The notes: generated by a model from the letters alone, not told the origin. A DNA stretch of 44,445 nucleotides from Thalassovita litoralis (GCF_900182725.1 NZ_FXTO01000028.1:1-44445); one strand, 5' to 3'. Counted from the stretch's first letter, positions 31,884 to 42,107 are shown. Translations and numbers: made by a program.

Positions 31884-33479
31884 ATGACAGGTACAGCGCC
31901 AGCGATTGAATTGCGCGGCATCTCCAAGGCTTTTGGCCCGGTGCAGGCGAACAAGGATATTTCCATCCGGGTCATGCCCGGCACGATCCACGGTATTATT
32001 GGGGAAAACGGCGCGGGCAAATCCACGCTAATGTCCATTCTGTATGGGTTTTACAAAGCCGACAAAGGGGAAATATTCATCCACGGCCAAAAGACCGTCA
32101 TCCCCGACAGTCAGGCCGCCATCGCCGCCGGGATCGGCATGGTGTTTCAACATTTCAAGCTGGTGGAAAACTTCACCGTTCTGGAAAACGTCATTCTGGG
32201 GGCCGAAGACGGGCGGCTGTTGCGGCCATCCCTAGCGCGGGCGCGCAAGGAACTGAAACGGCTGGCCGAAGAATACGAACTGAACGTCGACCCCGATGCC
32301 GTGATCGAAGATATTGGCGTGGGGATGCAACAGCGCGTTGAAATCCTGAAGGCGCTGTACCGGCAAGCCGACATTTTGATCTTGGATGAACCCACCGGCG
32401 TTCTGACCCCGGCCGAAGCGGACCATTTGTTCCGCATTCTGGATAACCTGCGCAACGGAGGCAAAACCATTATCCTGATCACCCACAAGCTGCGCGAGAT
32501 CATGGAAATCACCGATACTGTCAGCGTGATGCGGCGCGGCCAGATGACGGCCACGGTAACAACCGCCGAAACCAGCCCCGAGGAACTGGCCGAACTGATG
32601 GTGGGCCGCAAGGTGCTGCTGCGGGTGGACAAGGCCCCGGCACAGCCCGGTGATGTGGTGCTTGCGGTGGAAAATCTAAACGTCACCGATGAAAAGGGCG
32701 TTCAAAAACTGCGCGATGTCTCGCTGTCCATCCGGGCGGGTGAAATTTTGGGCATCGCGGGCGTGGCCGGAAACGGCCAGTCCGAACTGCTAGAGGTGCT
32801 GGGCGGAATGTGCACCGCCACAGGGCGGATCACCCTGAACGGTGACGACATCGACCTGAGCGGGCGGCAATCAGACGGCCAGTCGCGCCGGGCGCGGGGC
32901 ATTGCCCACGTCCCCGAGGACCGCCAGCGCGAAGGTCTGATCATGGACTTTCATGCTTGGGAAAACGTGGCCTTCGGCTATCATACAGACCCCGCTTGGC
33001 GGCGTGGTCCGCTGATGGATAATGCCGCGCTACAAGCAGACACCGCCCGGAAAATGGAAAAATTCGACGTGCGCCCGCCCGATCCGTGGCTGGCGGCCAA
33101 GAACTTCAGTGGCGGCAATCAGCAAAAAATCGTGGTCGCCCGCGAAATCGAACGCAACCCGACCCTGTTGCTGGTGGGGCAACCAACGCGCGGCGTCGAC
33201 ATTGGTGCGATCGAATTTATTCACAATCAGATTGTGGCCCTGCGCGATCAGGGCGCGGCGGTGCTGTTGGTGTCGGTCGAACTGGATGAAATCCTGTCGT
33301 TGTCGGACCGCGTTGTGGTGATGTTCGACGGGCAGATTATGGGCGATGGTCCCGCCAGCACCGCCAACCAGATCGGGCTGGGATGCCTGATGGCAGGCAT
33401 GGGTGGCGCAGACACAACCGCGATGGCAGGCTGGACGATTTCCGACGCCGCCGCCCCCGAATTGATGCAAGAGGGCTAA
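31884..33479 (+). CDS. ABC transporter ATPase with two nucleotide-binding domains
   Basis: 531 residues. Domain 1 (about 8-240) has Walker A GENGAGKST (40-48), a signature-like VGMQQRVEILKAL and Walker B ILILDEPT. Domain 2 (about 258-515) has a degenerate Walker A (GVAGNGQSE), signature SGGNQQKIVVARE and LLVGQPTRGVD. This duplicated layout, with only the first site fully canonical, is typical of sugar- and nucleoside-type importers (YufO/NupA-like). It starts 72 bp after the binding-protein stop, past the stem-loop, and is followed by the first permease after 4 bp. Confidence 0.92.
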   Translation: MTGTAPAIELRGISKAFGPVQANKDISIRVMPGTIHGIIGENGAGKSTLMSILYGFYKADKGEIFIHGQKTVIPDSQAAIAAGIGMVFQHFKLVENFTVLENVILGAEDGRLLRPSLARARKELKRLAEEYELNVDPDAVIEDIGVGMQQRVEILKALYRQADILILDEPTGVLTPAEADHLFRILDNLRNGGKTIILITHKLREIMEITDTVSVMRRGQMTATVTTAETSPEELAELMVGRKVLLRVDKAPAQPGDVVLAVENLNVTDEKGVQKLRDVSLSIRAGEILGIAGVAGNGQSELLEVLGGMCTATGRITLNGDDIDLSGRQSDGQSRRARGIAHVPEDRQREGLIMDFHAWENVAFGYHTDPAWRRGPLMDNAALQADTARKMEKFDVRPPDPWLAAKNFSGGNQQKIVVAREIERNPTLLLVGQPTRGVDIGAIEFIHNQIVALRDQGAAVLLVSVELDEILSLSDRVVVMFDGQIMGDGPASTANQIGLGCLMAGMGGADTTAMAGWTISDAAAPELMQEG

Positions 33480-33483
33480 GCGC

Positions 33484-34578
33484 ATGGATAAAATGCCGAA
33501 ATGGGCCGATGTAATCCTGATCCCGCTGATTTCCCTGCTGTTGGCGGCAATCCTGTCCGCGCTGGTCATTCTGGCCATTGGCGAAGACCCGTGGGCCGCG
33601 CTGAAAATGATGGTGCAGGGGGCGCTGGGGTCCACCTATGGCTGGGGGTATACGCTGTATTACGCCACCAACTTCATTTTTACCGGGCTGGCTGTAGCGG
33701 TGGCCTTTCATGCCCGTATGTTCAACATCGGCGGCGAGGGTCAGGCGATGCTGGGCGGGCTGGGTGTGGCGCTGGTGTGCCTGTTCATCCCGTGGCCGCA
33801 TTGGACGCTGGCAGTCATTGCCGCCACGATCAGCGCCGGGGTGTTCGGGGCACTGTGGGCGGCAGTCCCTGCATATCTACAGGCCAAACGCGGCAGCCAT
33901 ATCGTGATCACCACCATCATGTTCAACTTCATCGCCTCGGCGGTGCTGAACTATATGCTGGTCAATGTGCTACGCCCCCAAGGCGCGATGGACCCGGCCA
34001 CCGCGAAATTCCCCGCAGCCACGCATCTGCCCACGCTGCACGAACTACTGTTGCCGCTGGGGATCAAGTTTTCCAAAGCCGCGCCTGCGAATGTCAGCCT
34101 GCTGATTGCGCTGGCAGCCTGTGTGCTGGTCTGGCTGCTGATCTGGCGCACCCGTCTGGGGTATGAAATCCGCGCGTTCGGATTTTCCGAATCCGGCGCG
34201 AAATATGCCGGGATCAGTCCGGTGAAAATCACCATCGTGGCCATGCTGATTTCCGGCGCATTGGCCGGGCTGATGGCGATCAACACCACAATGGGCGAGG
34301 CAGAGCGGCTGGTTCTGAACGCGACCGAGGGCGCGGGCTTTATCGGCATTGCCGTGGCGCTGATGGGGCGCAGCCACCCGTTCGGCGTCTTGCTGGCGGC
34401 AATCCTGTTCGGCTTCCTGTATCAGGGCGGGGCTGAACTGGCGCTGTGGACCAATATCCCGCGCGAAATGATCGTGGTCATTCAGGCGCTGGTGATCCTG
34501 TTCACCGGGGCGCTGGACAATATGGTGCGGATACCGCTGGAAAAACTGTTCCTGTCGCTGCGCCGGAAAGAGGGCTGA
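33484..34578 (+). CDS. ABC transporter permease, nucleoside type (YufP/NupB-like)
   Basis: 364 residues with about nine to ten hydrophobic helices. The segment VAFHARMFNIGGEGQAMLGGLG is the conserved cytoplasmic coupling region of BPD_transp_2 permeases, and GYEIRAFGFSESGAKYAGISPVKITIVAMLISGALAGL is the second conserved loop. An extended periplasmic segment (about 155-185) distinguishes it from the second permease. Start ATG 33484, 4 bp after the ATPase stop. Confidence 0.9.
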   Translation: MDKMPKWADVILIPLISLLLAAILSALVILAIGEDPWAALKMMVQGALGSTYGWGYTLYYATNFIFTGLAVAVAFHARMFNIGGEGQAMLGGLGVALVCLFIPWPHWTLAVIAATISAGVFGALWAAVPAYLQAKRGSHIVITTIMFNFIASAVLNYMLVNVLRPQGAMDPATAKFPAATHLPTLHELLLPLGIKFSKAAPANVSLLIALAACVLVWLLIWRTRLGYEIRAFGFSESGAKYAGISPVKITIVAMLISGALAGLMAINTTMGEAERLVLNATEGAGFIGIAVALMGRSHPFGVLLAAILFGFLYQGGAELALWTNIPREMIVVIQALVILFTGALDNMVRIPLEKLFLSLRRKEG

Positions 34579-34581
34579 GCC

Positions 34582-35547
34582 ATGGATTATATGACCCTTT
34601 TGCTAATTCTGGATTCAACCGTGCGGCTGGGAACACCGCTGCTGCTGGCCTGTCTGGCCGGGCTGTTTTCCGAACGCGCCGGAATTTTCGACATCGGGCT
34701 AGAGGGCAAGATGCTGGCCGCCGCGTTCTTTTCCGGTGCGGTTGCGGCAGTGTCCGGTTCTGTCTGGCTGGGCCTGCTGGCAGGGATCGGTGCATCCTTG
34801 GTTTTGTCTGCGCTGCATGGTTTGGCCTCGATCACCTTTCGCGGGAACCAACTGATTTCCGGTGTCGCGGTGAACTTTCTGGCCGCGGGAATGACCGTCG
34901 TTATTGCACAGGACTGGTTCCATCAGGGCGGGCGCACGCCATCATTGATGGGGGGCGGACGGTTTACACCGATCACCCTGCCCTTTGCCGAAACGCTGCA
35001 AGACGTACCCGTGATCGGCCCATTATATTACCATCTGATTTCCGGCCACACGGCGCTGGTATATCTGGCCTTTGCCTGTGTTCCCGCGACATGGTGGCTG
35101 CTGTATCGCACGCGCTTTGGGTTGCGACTGCGGGCCGTTGGGGAAAACCCCGCTGCGGTCGATACTGCGGGGGTATCGGTGGTTGGCCTGCGCTATGCGG
35201 CGGTGGCGATCTGCGGCATTCTGTGTGGTATCGCCGGGGCCTATCTGGCGACGGCGCTTCAGGCCGGGTTCGTCAAGGATATGACAGCGGGCCGGGGGTA
35301 TATCGCGCTGGCGGCACTGATCTTCGCCAAATGGCGCCCGTGGTACGCGCTGTCTGCCACCATGTTGTTCGGCCTGCTGCAAGCGGTGGCCCTGCGCTAT
35401 CAGAACATCGACCTTGGCAGTTTCACGATCCCGGTACAGGTCATGGATGCCCTGCCCTATATTTTGACCGTCGTGATTCTGGCCGGGTTCGTCGGCAAGG
35501 CGATTCCCCCCCGCGCCGGAGGAGAGCCGTATATCAAGGAACGCTAA
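34582..35547 (+). CDS. ABC transporter permease, nucleoside type (YufQ/NupC-like)
   Basis: 321 residues with about eight to nine helices. The SERAGIFDIGLEGKMLAAAFFSG coupling motif and RFGLRLRAVGENPAAVDTAGVSVVGLRYAAV loop are those of BPD_transp_2 permeases; it pairs with the upstream permease as the heterodimeric channel. Start ATG 34582, 3 bp after the previous stop. Last gene of the operon. Confidence 0.9.
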   Translation: MDYMTLLLILDSTVRLGTPLLLACLAGLFSERAGIFDIGLEGKMLAAAFFSGAVAAVSGSVWLGLLAGIGASLVLSALHGLASITFRGNQLISGVAVNFLAAGMTVVIAQDWFHQGGRTPSLMGGGRFTPITLPFAETLQDVPVIGPLYYHLISGHTALVYLAFACVPATWWLLYRTRFGLRLRAVGENPAAVDTAGVSVVGLRYAAVAICGILCGIAGAYLATALQAGFVKDMTAGRGYIALAALIFAKWRPWYALSATMLFGLLQAVALRYQNIDLGSFTIPVQVMDALPYILTVVILAGFVGKAIPPRAGGEPYIKER

Positions 35548-35743
35548 GCCCCCTGTCAGTCCGTTATCCGAACCGAAAGCAGGCCAATTCACCGTCTGCC
35601 AGAACCAATCTGATATGCCGCGATATACCTTTGTTATAGCGTGATAACTCTCGCTTACGGGTGGCCTGTATTTTTCGCTGCATTGCTGCACTTTGCCCGA
35701 ACCGCCGCTTGCCAAGTGACAATCCGTCACGCTAGGTAAGCTC

Positions 35744-36667
35744 ATGCAAATCTACCTGCCCATTGCCGAAATCTCTGTCAATGCGTTCCTGTTGTTGGGA
35801 CTGGGCGGGATCGTGGGCGTTTTGTCTGGCATTTTTGGCGTGGGCGGCGGGTTCCTGATTACCCCCTTGCTGTTCTTCGTTGGCGTTCCGCCATCTGTTG
35901 CCGTTGCCACCTCGGCCAATCAGATCGTGGCCTCGTCCTTCTCGGGCCTGCTGGCGCATATGAAGCGCAAGAACGTGGATCTGCGCATGGGGTGGGTTCT
36001 GCTGGGCGGTGGTCTGGTTGGATCAGCCATTGGGGTTGTGGTTTTCAACTATCTTAAATCGTTGGGGCAGGTCGATCTGCTGGTACGGCTGTGTTACGTG
36101 CTGTTTCTGGGGGTCATCGGCAGCCTGATGCTAGTCGAAAGCCTGAACGCCATTCGCCGCGCCAAAAAAGCAGGCGCCCCGGTTATAAAGCGCCGCAATC
36201 GCAACTGGGTTCATACCGCACCGCTAAAGGTACGGTTTCGGACCTCTGGCCTGTATATTTCGATCATCCCCCCCTTGCTGGTGGGCTTTGCCGTTGGGAT
36301 GCTGGCCGCCGTGATGGGCGTAGGGGGTGGGTTTATTCTGGTTCCCGCCATGATCTACATTCTGGGAATGCCAACACGGGTCGTTATTGGAACCTCGCTG
36401 TTCCAGATCATCTTTGTCGCGGCCTTTACCACGATGCTGCACGCTATCACGAACCATACGGTTGATCTGCCGCTGGCGCTGTTTCTGCTGGTTGGCGGTG
36501 TAGTTGGGGCGCAGATTGGCACCCGTATCGGCGTCAAACTGAAGGCTGAACAATTGCGCGTCTTGCTGGCCCTGTTGGTGGTCGCGGTCTGCGCCAAAAT
36601 CGCGCTGGAACTTCTGCTGGAACCGTCCGAGCTGTATTCCATCGCCTCGACGGTGGACCTGTCATGA
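35744..36667 (+). CDS. TauE/SafE (TSUP) family permease
   Basis: 307 residues with about eight helices in two related halves. Each half carries the family motif: GIFGVGGGFLITPLLFFVGVPPSVAVATSANQI and AVMGVGGGFILVPAMIYILGMPTRVVIGTSLFQI. Members export or import sulfite, sulfoacetate or other organosulfur anions. AGGTAAG precedes ATG 35744. Its stop overlaps the next gene as ATGA, and this pairing with a TIGR02186-type protein is common in alphaproteobacteria, suggesting a complex. Confidence 0.9.
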   Translation: MQIYLPIAEISVNAFLLLGLGGIVGVLSGIFGVGGGFLITPLLFFVGVPPSVAVATSANQIVASSFSGLLAHMKRKNVDLRMGWVLLGGGLVGSAIGVVVFNYLKSLGQVDLLVRLCYVLFLGVIGSLMLVESLNAIRRAKKAGAPVIKRRNRNWVHTAPLKVRFRTSGLYISIIPPLLVGFAVGMLAAVMGVGGGFILVPAMIYILGMPTRVVIGTSLFQIIFVAAFTTMLHAITNHTVDLPLALFLLVGGVVGAQIGTRIGVKLKAEQLRVLLALLVVAVCAKIALELLLEPSELYSIASTVDLS

Positions 36668-37443
36668 TCCGGGTCTTGTTCTGCCTCTGCCTTGGCCTGA
36701 TCGCCCTGCTGCCGCTGCCGCAGGTGGCCCGCGCGAATGAACAGGTGGTTTTGGGCCTTAGTCAGGACCGCGTGGCAATCACAGCCCGTTTCGATGGTTC
36801 AGAAATCCTGATCTTCGGCGCAGTCAAACGCGAAACCCCGATCCCAGATGAACCGCTGGACGTCATCATTACGATTGCTGGCCCCTCTGGCCCGGTCACA
36901 TTGCGCCGGAAGGACCAGAAATTCGGTATTTGGATCAATACCGCTTCTTTGAAAATCTCTCAGGCGCCCAGTTTCTATGCCGTCGCAACCAGCCGACCGC
37001 TGGATGTCGTTCTGGATCAAAACGAAGACCTGCGCCACGGCATCTCTTTGGATCAAAGGATTTACGCCTATACCTTGGCCGCGATGACGAACGAGGCCAA
37101 AGACTTCAGCGCCGCCTTGGTTCGGATACGCGAACAGGACGGCAGCTATCAGATGTTAGAAGGGGCAGTGGATGTGGACCAGCAAACGCTGTTTCGCAGC
37201 TCGATCGCGCTTCCCTCGAATCTGACCGAAGGCGCATATGAAACCCGCATTTTCCTGACCCGCAGCGGCAAGGTCATATCCAGTTTTGACACGGTTATTG
37301 ACGTGCGTAAGGTTGGGCTGGAAAGGTTCCTGTTTAATCTGGCGCAGGAACAGGCCGCGCTATATGGACTGTTGTCCTTGGCCTTGGCAATTTTCTTTGG
37401 CTGGGCGGCCTCTGCATTCTTCCGGTTGCTGCGTCAGGGCTAA
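36664..37443 (+). CDS. TIGR02186-type membrane-anchored protein
   Basis: 259 residues: signal peptide (MIRVLFCLCLGLIALLPLPQVARA), a periplasmic beta-rich body (VVLGLSQDRVAITARFDGSEILIFGAVKRE, then YAVATSRPLDVVLDQ), and a C-terminal transmembrane helix (ALYGLLSLALAIFFGWAASAFF). I recognise it as the conserved alphaproteobacterial partner of TSUP permeases. Translationally coupled to the permease gene by ATGA at 36664-36667. Function probably accessory to the transport. Confidence 0.82.
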   Translation: MIRVLFCLCLGLIALLPLPQVARANEQVVLGLSQDRVAITARFDGSEILIFGAVKRETPIPDEPLDVIITIAGPSGPVTLRRKDQKFGIWINTASLKISQAPSFYAVATSRPLDVVLDQNEDLRHGISLDQRIYAYTLAAMTNEAKDFSAALVRIREQDGSYQMLEGAVDVDQQTLFRSSIALPSNLTEGAYETRIFLTRSGKVISSFDTVIDVRKVGLERFLFNLAQEQAALYGLLSLALAIFFGWAASAFFRLLRQG

Positions 37444-37661
37444 ATCAGGGCTAAACCCGTTTCCACCTTGTCCGGCGTGATTTCATCCCGTGTCAGCCGA
37501 CATTCATTGGCGGTGCATCCGCCAATATCCCGTCCACATTCCCCGACCTAAACCGTCACGCTCTGGCCCCAGCGCTTTGACCATGCCCCCCTGCCCGTGC
37601 CATAGTTTCACCGGGAGCAGGAGACATCAGCGCCACCCGGCGCGCAAAATGGGGGGAATAC

Positions 37662-38360
37662 GTGGCCCAATCCGCGCCAAACCCGTCGCAGCCGAATTGC
37701 GACAACCGTACCGATCTAACATCTTCGGAAATCACCGCTATTGCACATCTTTACAGGGGCGAAGTTTATCGTTCGACCATATGGCGGACGCGACTGGACA
37801 CCACGACCAATTGGGCCGTGGTAACATTGGGGGTCGCACTGTCGATCTCTTTTGCCTCTCCGGACGCATCGCCGCTGCCGCTGGTTCTGGTCGGCGTCTT
37901 GATCATCTTTTTCCTGATGCAAGAAGCCCGGCGCTATCGCTATTTCAACGTCTGGCGCGCCCGCGCCCGGTGGATGGAAACGCATTTCTATGCACCGATG
38001 CTGAACGACGGCGACCTGCACATGGAAGAAAACTGGCAAAAAACGCTGGCCAATGACTACATGCGCCCGAAATACCACGTTTCTATGATGACAGCCGTCG
38101 GGCGACGCATCCGGCGCAACTACTTGTGGATATTGCTCATCCAATCACTGGCTTTTGCCGGGAAATTGGCCGTTCATCCCACACCTGTTGAATCACTGGA
38201 ACAGGCGATCCGCCGCGCCGATGTTGGTCCGTTGCGTGGTGAAATTATCGTCGCCTTGGGGGCAGTTTACGTCATTTCATGGGTCGCTATCGCAATCTGG
38301 AGCGATAAAAACGACAAAATCCGCGCACGCGGGCGCGGAACAGACAGTTCTATGGGTTGA
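37662..38360 (+). CDS. DUF2270-family membrane protein
   Basis: 232 residues starting at GTG 37662 behind GGGGGGAA. Motifs: EITAIAHLYRGEVYRSTIWRTRLDTTTNWAVV, EARRYRYFNVWRARARWMETHFYAPML and RPKYHVSMMTAVGRRIRRNYLWILLIQ fit DUF2270. Two helices near residues 50-90 and two in the C-terminal half (about 148-165 and 195-215). Function unknown. It converges on ccoP across a double hairpin. Confidence 0.82.
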   Translation: MAQSAPNPSQPNCDNRTDLTSSEITAIAHLYRGEVYRSTIWRTRLDTTTNWAVVTLGVALSISFASPDASPLPLVLVGVLIIFFLMQEARRYRYFNVWRARARWMETHFYAPMLNDGDLHMEENWQKTLANDYMRPKYHVSMMTAVGRRIRRNYLWILLIQSLAFAGKLAVHPTPVESLEQAIRRADVGPLRGEIIVALGAVYVISWVAIAIWSDKNDKIRARGRGTDSSMG

Positions 38361-38384
38361 AATTCCCTGAACTTGTAAAATAAT

Positions 38385-38471
38385 GGCACCGGCCTTCCAG
38401 GAAACGCGCGAACAGGACGGAAGGGCCGGTGCCGACCCATGGGCGCGGGAAACGCCCATGGGTATTCTTTT
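38385..38471. terminator. Double hairpin terminating both the DUF2270 gene and ccoNOQP
   Basis: Stem 1: 38385-38398 (GGCACCGGCCTTCC) with 38419-38433 (one bulged G); read on the minus strand it precedes ATTATTTT and so terminates ccoP. Stem 2: ACCCATGGGCG (38435-38445) with CGCCCATGGGT (38453-38463), followed on the plus strand by ATTCTTTT, terminating the DUF2270 gene. Confidence 0.85.
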
Positions 38472-38479
38472 ATGCGGTG

Positions 38480-39346
38480 TTACTCACCACCACCCAGTTG
38501 GTGCACATAGGTGGCAACCGCACGGATCTGAGCTTCGGACAGACGGGCATTCCAGTTCGGCATCACGCCTTTGCGGGAATTCGTCACCGTTTCCTTGATC
38601 GAGGCAAAATCACCGCCAAACAGCCAGATTGCGTCAGTCAGGTTCGGGGCGCCTTGTGCGCGATCACCAGTGCCGTCTTCCATGTGGCAAGCGGCGCAGT
38701 TTTCCTCGAACACAACAGCCCCGTCAGCCACCATAGCGGCATCCTGCGGCGTGCCAGACAACGACATGACATAATTCGCAACCTGGTCGATCTGCTCTTT
38801 TTCCAGCAACTCATCACGGCCAAAGGCAGGCATTTCAGAAAAACGCGTGTCTTCGTCGTCGGGGCTGCGGATACCATAGGTGATCGTGGTGTGGATTTCT
38901 TCGATGTTACCCCCCCACAGCCAATCGTCATCCAGCAGGTTCGGATAGCCTTTGGCACCAGCCGCACCCGACCCGTGGCACTGTGCGCACCACGTTTTGA
39001 ACACGGCAGCCCCAGCCGACACAGCATAACCTTGCAGTTCGGGATTTCCCGAAATCTCGGTCAGTTCAGCCGCGGCCAGCTTTTCGTTGATCGGCCCCAG
39101 TGTTGCAGCGTTGGCGTCAATTTCGGCCTGCACATCGGCACGCGTCGACCAGCCCAGAAAGCCAGCCGTCGCCCCGCTGATCCCCGGCCACGCCGGGAAA
39201 GCAACCGAATAGATCACAGCCCAGACGATACAGGCATAGAAGGTCCACAACCACCAACGCGGAAGCGGGTTGTTCAGCTCTTCAATACCGTCCCACTCGT
39301 GGCCGGTCGTGCTGACCTGTGGTTTTTTGTTTGGTTTGTTAGCCAT
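38480..39346 (-). CDS. ccoP: cbb3-type cytochrome c oxidase subunit III (CcoP, dihaem)
   Basis: 288 residues from ATG 39346 (AGGAGG about 10 nt upstream; the GTG at 39355 is too close to it). N-terminal cytoplasmic stretch, one transmembrane helix ([20 protein letters not shown]), then two c-type haem domains with CAQCH (120-124) and CAACH (217-221) and their distal Met. It passes electrons from cytochrome c to CcoO and CcoN at the periplasmic face. Starts 5 bp after ccoQ. The assembly genes ccoGHIS are not downstream; a convergent gene follows instead. Confidence 0.97.
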   Translation of the reverse strand: MANKPNKKPQVSTTGHEWDGIEELNNPLPRWWLWTFYACIVWAVIYSVAFPAWPGISGATAGFLGWSTRADVQAEIDANAATLGPINEKLAAAELTEISGNPELQGYAVSAGAAVFKTWCAQCHGSGAAGAKGYPNLLDDDWLWGGNIEEIHTTITYGIRSPDDEDTRFSEMPAFGRDELLEKEQIDQVANYVMSLSGTPQDAAMVADGAVVFEENCAACHMEDGTGDRAQGAPNLTDAIWLFGGDFASIKETVTNSRKGVMPNWNARLSEAQIRAVATYVHQLGGGE

Positions 39347-39351
39347 CTCTC

Positions 39352-39543
39352 TCACGCCTCCTTGGCGTCACCACCGCGAGCGGCGGGTTTGTCTTCATGC
39401 CGGAAGGGGATGTCAGCCACGTCCTTGTAAACCTTGCTGGAGCCGGGGCGGAAGGCGAAGACCACCACCCCAACAAAGAAGGCAAACAAAGCGATCAACA
39501 TCCAGCTATCCGCGAACTGTCTCAGGATCGAGTAGGTGTCCAT
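39352..39543 (-). CDS. ccoQ: cbb3-type oxidase subunit CcoQ
   Basis: 63 residues with one transmembrane helix ([21 protein letters not shown]) and a charged C-terminal tail ([15 protein letters not shown]). Typical CcoQ/FixQ, a small subunit that stabilises the complex in microaerobic conditions. Located between ccoO (15 bp) and ccoP (5 bp). Confidence 0.95.
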   Translation of the reverse strand: MDTYSILRQFADSWMLIALFAFFVGVVVFAFRPGSSKVYKDVADIPFRHEDKPAARGGDAKEA

Positions 39544-39558
39544 AATGGTCCCCTCCCC

Positions 39559-40287
39559 TTACCGGCTCGCGTCCGGGGTGAAGGTCGAGAAATCAACCAG
39601 CGTTCCCAGCATTTGCAGATAGGCCACCAAGGCGTCAGCTTCGGAAATTCCGGGCTGGCCGTCAAAGTTACGCACCTGCACCTTGTCGCCATAACGTTCC
39701 ACCAGACCGTCATAATCGCTGTCCGGGTCCGCCTGTGCGGTGAAATCCGCACGGGCATTCGCCAGCATGTCTTCGGTATAGGGAACCCCCACCAAGGAAT
39801 GCACTTTCATGCTGTCCTCGATATATTCACCGTCGATCATGCGGTTTTCCAGAAAGCCATATTTCGGCATCACGGATTCCGGCACCACCGATTGCGGATT
39901 GCGCAGGTGGTCCACATGCCATTCATCCGAATAGCGGCCACCGACACGCGCCAGATCCGGCCCGGTCCGCTTGGACCCCCACTGGAACGGGTGGTCGTAC
40001 TGCGATTCAGCCGCCAGCGAATAGTGGCCGTAACGCTCGACCTCGTCGCGCATCGGGCGGATCATCTGGCTGTGACAGACATAGCAGCCTTCGCGCACAT
40101 AAATGTCACGCCCTGCCAGCTCCAGCGGGGTGTAGGGGCGCATGCCCTCTACATCCTCGATGGTGTTTTCCAGCCAGAACAGCGGTGCAATCTGCACGAT
40201 GCCGCCGATGGTCACGACAAGGAAGGCAAAGATCGTCAGAAGCGTGATGTTCTTCTCAAGGATCGTGTGTTTATCAAGAATTGCCAT
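39559..40287 (-). CDS. ccoO: cbb3-type cytochrome c oxidase subunit II (CcoO, monohaem)
   Basis: 242 residues: an N-terminal membrane anchor ([21 protein letters not shown]), then the haem c site [15 protein letters not shown] (CYVCH at 68-72) and conserved [40 protein letters not shown]. The periplasmic monohaem cytochrome hands electrons to CcoN. Starts 15 bp after ccoN. Confidence 0.97.
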   Translation of the reverse strand: MAILDKHTILEKNITLLTIFAFLVVTIGGIVQIAPLFWLENTIEDVEGMRPYTPLELAGRDIYVREGCYVCHSQMIRPMRDEVERYGHYSLAAESQYDHPFQWGSKRTGPDLARVGGRYSDEWHVDHLRNPQSVVPESVMPKYGFLENRMIDGEYIEDSMKVHSLVGVPYTEDMLANARADFTAQADPDSDYDGLVERYGDKVQVRNFDGQPGISEADALVAYLQMLGTLVDFSTFTPDASR

Positions 40288-40302
40288 TGTTCCGATCTCC
40301 TC

Positions 40303-41904
40303 TTACTCGGCCGGAACCAGATGGTTCTTGGCTTCCACAGCCGGCGACTTCTTCACGGTCATGAACAGGTTGTAGCACATGATCACGCCACCCAGCAGGA
40401 ACAGAACCCCACCCGTACCGCGCACCACATACATCGGCAGTTTCGCAGCAACGGTGTCAGCGAACGAGTTCACAAGGAAACCGTTGGCATCCACTTCACG
40501 CCACATCAGGCCTTCCATGATACCAGTCACCCACATGGCAGCGGCGTACAGGATGATACCGATTGTCGCCAACCAGAAGTGCCAGCTTACCAGCGACAGC
40601 GAATACAGCCGTTCACGGTTCCACAGCTTCGGCACCAGGAAATACAGCGCGCCAAAGGTGATCATGCCGTTCCAGCCCAATGCGCCAGAATGCACGTGGC
40701 CGATGGTCCAGTCCGTGTAGTGCGACAGCGAGTTGACGGCGCGGATCGACATCATCGGTCCCTCGAACGTCGACATGCCGTAGAAACCGACCGAGATAAC
40801 CATCATACGAATGATCGGGTCAGTCCGCAGCTTATCCCATGCACCCGACAGGGTCATCAGACCGTTGATCATACCACCCCAAGACGGCATCCACAGCACG
40901 ACCGAGAACACCATCCCCAGCGTCGACGCCCAGTCAGGCAGCGCGGTATAGTGCAGGTGGTGCGGACCAGCCCAGATGTAGATGAAGATCAGCGCCCAGA
41001 AGTGAATGATCGACAGCTTGTAGGAATACACCGGACGTTCGGCTTGTTTCGGCACGAAATAGTACATCATGCCCAGGAACCCAGCAGTCAGGAAGAAGCC
41101 CACAGCATTGTGGCCATACCACCACTGCGTCATGGCATCCTGAACACCCGAGAAAACCTGAACCGATTTGGAACCGAAAATCGAAACCGGAATCGACAGG
41201 TTGTTCACGATATGCAGCATGGCCACGGTGATGATGAAGGACAGGTAGAACCAGTTGGCCACATAAATGTGGGGTTCTTTCCGCTTCACGATGGTTCCGA
41301 CGAAGACAGCAAAATAAGCGACCCAAACGATGGTCAGCCACCAGTCCACATACCATTCCGGCTCGGCGTATTCTTTCGACTGGGTTGCACCCAAGATATA
41401 GCCGGTTGCGGCCAGAACGATCATCAACTGATAGCCCCAGAACACGAACCACGCCAGATTGCCGCCCCACAGGCGCGACGCCGAAGTCCGCTGCACCACG
41501 TAGAACGAGGTCGCGATCAACGCGTTACCACCAAAGGCGAAAATCACCGCGCTGGTGTGCAGCGGGCGCAGCTTGCCGAAATTCATGTAGCCCTGCGCCC
41601 AATCAAAGTTAAGCACCGGAAAGGCCAGCTGAAATGCGATAAAAGTCCCTGCCAGGAAGCCAACGACCCCCCACAAGGCAGTTGCGATCACGCCAGCGCG
41701 CACAACGCCGTCGAGATATTCATTTTGCGGTGCAGGCGCCGCCGGTTCCCCGGTGCGGCGCAGCACGTACAGGAACGTAATCGCAGCGGCCAAAGCCACC
41801 GTAATCGCGTTCACCATATATGCCAGATCACGCGCATAGTTGGCCGCGATCAACGCCAGAAGCGTGACCAGACCAAGCGCGATCAGCTTGATGTAATTTA
41901 CCAT
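40303..41904 (-). CDS. ccoN: cbb3-type cytochrome c oxidase catalytic subunit I (CcoN)
   Basis: 533 residues, about twelve to fourteen helices. Haem b and haem b3/CuB ligands are visible: [19 protein letters not shown] with the low-spin haem His, [22 protein letters not shown] with the CuB His and the cross-linked Tyr region, [18 protein letters not shown] with the two CuB His, and [19 protein letters not shown] with the haem His pair. It reduces O2 with high affinity and pumps protons. First gene of ccoNOQP; two FNR boxes lie in the intergenic region upstream, so induction at low oxygen is expected. Confidence 0.98.
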   Translation of the reverse strand: MVNYIKLIALGLVTLLALIAANYARDLAYMVNAITVALAAAITFLYVLRRTGEPAAPAPQNEYLDGVVRAGVIATALWGVVGFLAGTFIAFQLAFPVLNFDWAQGYMNFGKLRPLHTSAVIFAFGGNALIATSFYVVQRTSASRLWGGNLAWFVFWGYQLMIVLAATGYILGATQSKEYAEPEWYVDWWLTIVWVAYFAVFVGTIVKRKEPHIYVANWFYLSFIITVAMLHIVNNLSIPVSIFGSKSVQVFSGVQDAMTQWWYGHNAVGFFLTAGFLGMMYYFVPKQAERPVYSYKLSIIHFWALIFIYIWAGPHHLHYTALPDWASTLGMVFSVVLWMPSWGGMINGLMTLSGAWDKLRTDPIIRMMVISVGFYGMSTFEGPMMSIRAVNSLSHYTDWTIGHVHSGALGWNGMITFGALYFLVPKLWNRERLYSLSLVSWHFWLATIGIILYAAAMWVTGIMEGLMWREVDANGFLVNSFADTVAAKLPMYVVRGTGGVLFLLGGVIMCYNLFMTVKKSPAVEAKNHLVPAE

Positions 41905-41997
41905 TTTGCGTCCCTTCGTCTTTTACCCGCACGATTCGTATGCCGCACAGGCGGTTCCAGACTGGCCGTTTAATGCGTTCGGCAGCCTGACACTGCA

Positions 41998-42011
41998 TTG
42001 ATCTGTATCAA
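41998..42011. promoter_or_regulatory. FNR box (perfect)
   Basis: TTGAT-CTGT-ATCAA, the exact consensus for FNR/FnrL. It lies 94 bp from the ccoN start and 97 bp from the uspA start, in the divergent region. Confidence 0.85.
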
Positions 42012-42029
42012 AACCCGGTTTCCCATTTC

Positions 42030-42043
42030 TTGACACGGGTCAA
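42030..42043. promoter_or_regulatory. Second FNR/Dnr-type box
   Basis: TTGAC-ACGG-GTCAA, a perfect palindrome differing from the FNR consensus at the inner positions, as is common for secondary FNR/CRP-family sites. Centred 32 bp from the first box, about three helical turns, and nearer to uspA. Confidence 0.6.
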
Positions 42044-42107
42044 AGTGGCTCAGAAATCTGCGGTTTACTGTATCACGTAGAAGGTCATGTGCGGATAGGA
42101 GAAACCA

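Noticed and set aside
39397-41973. 858-codon open frame on the plus strand across ccoNOQP
   Set aside because: It is antisense to four well-conserved oxidase genes, has the His/Arg/Gln-rich composition of a reverse-frame shadow in GC-rich DNA, and matches no family.
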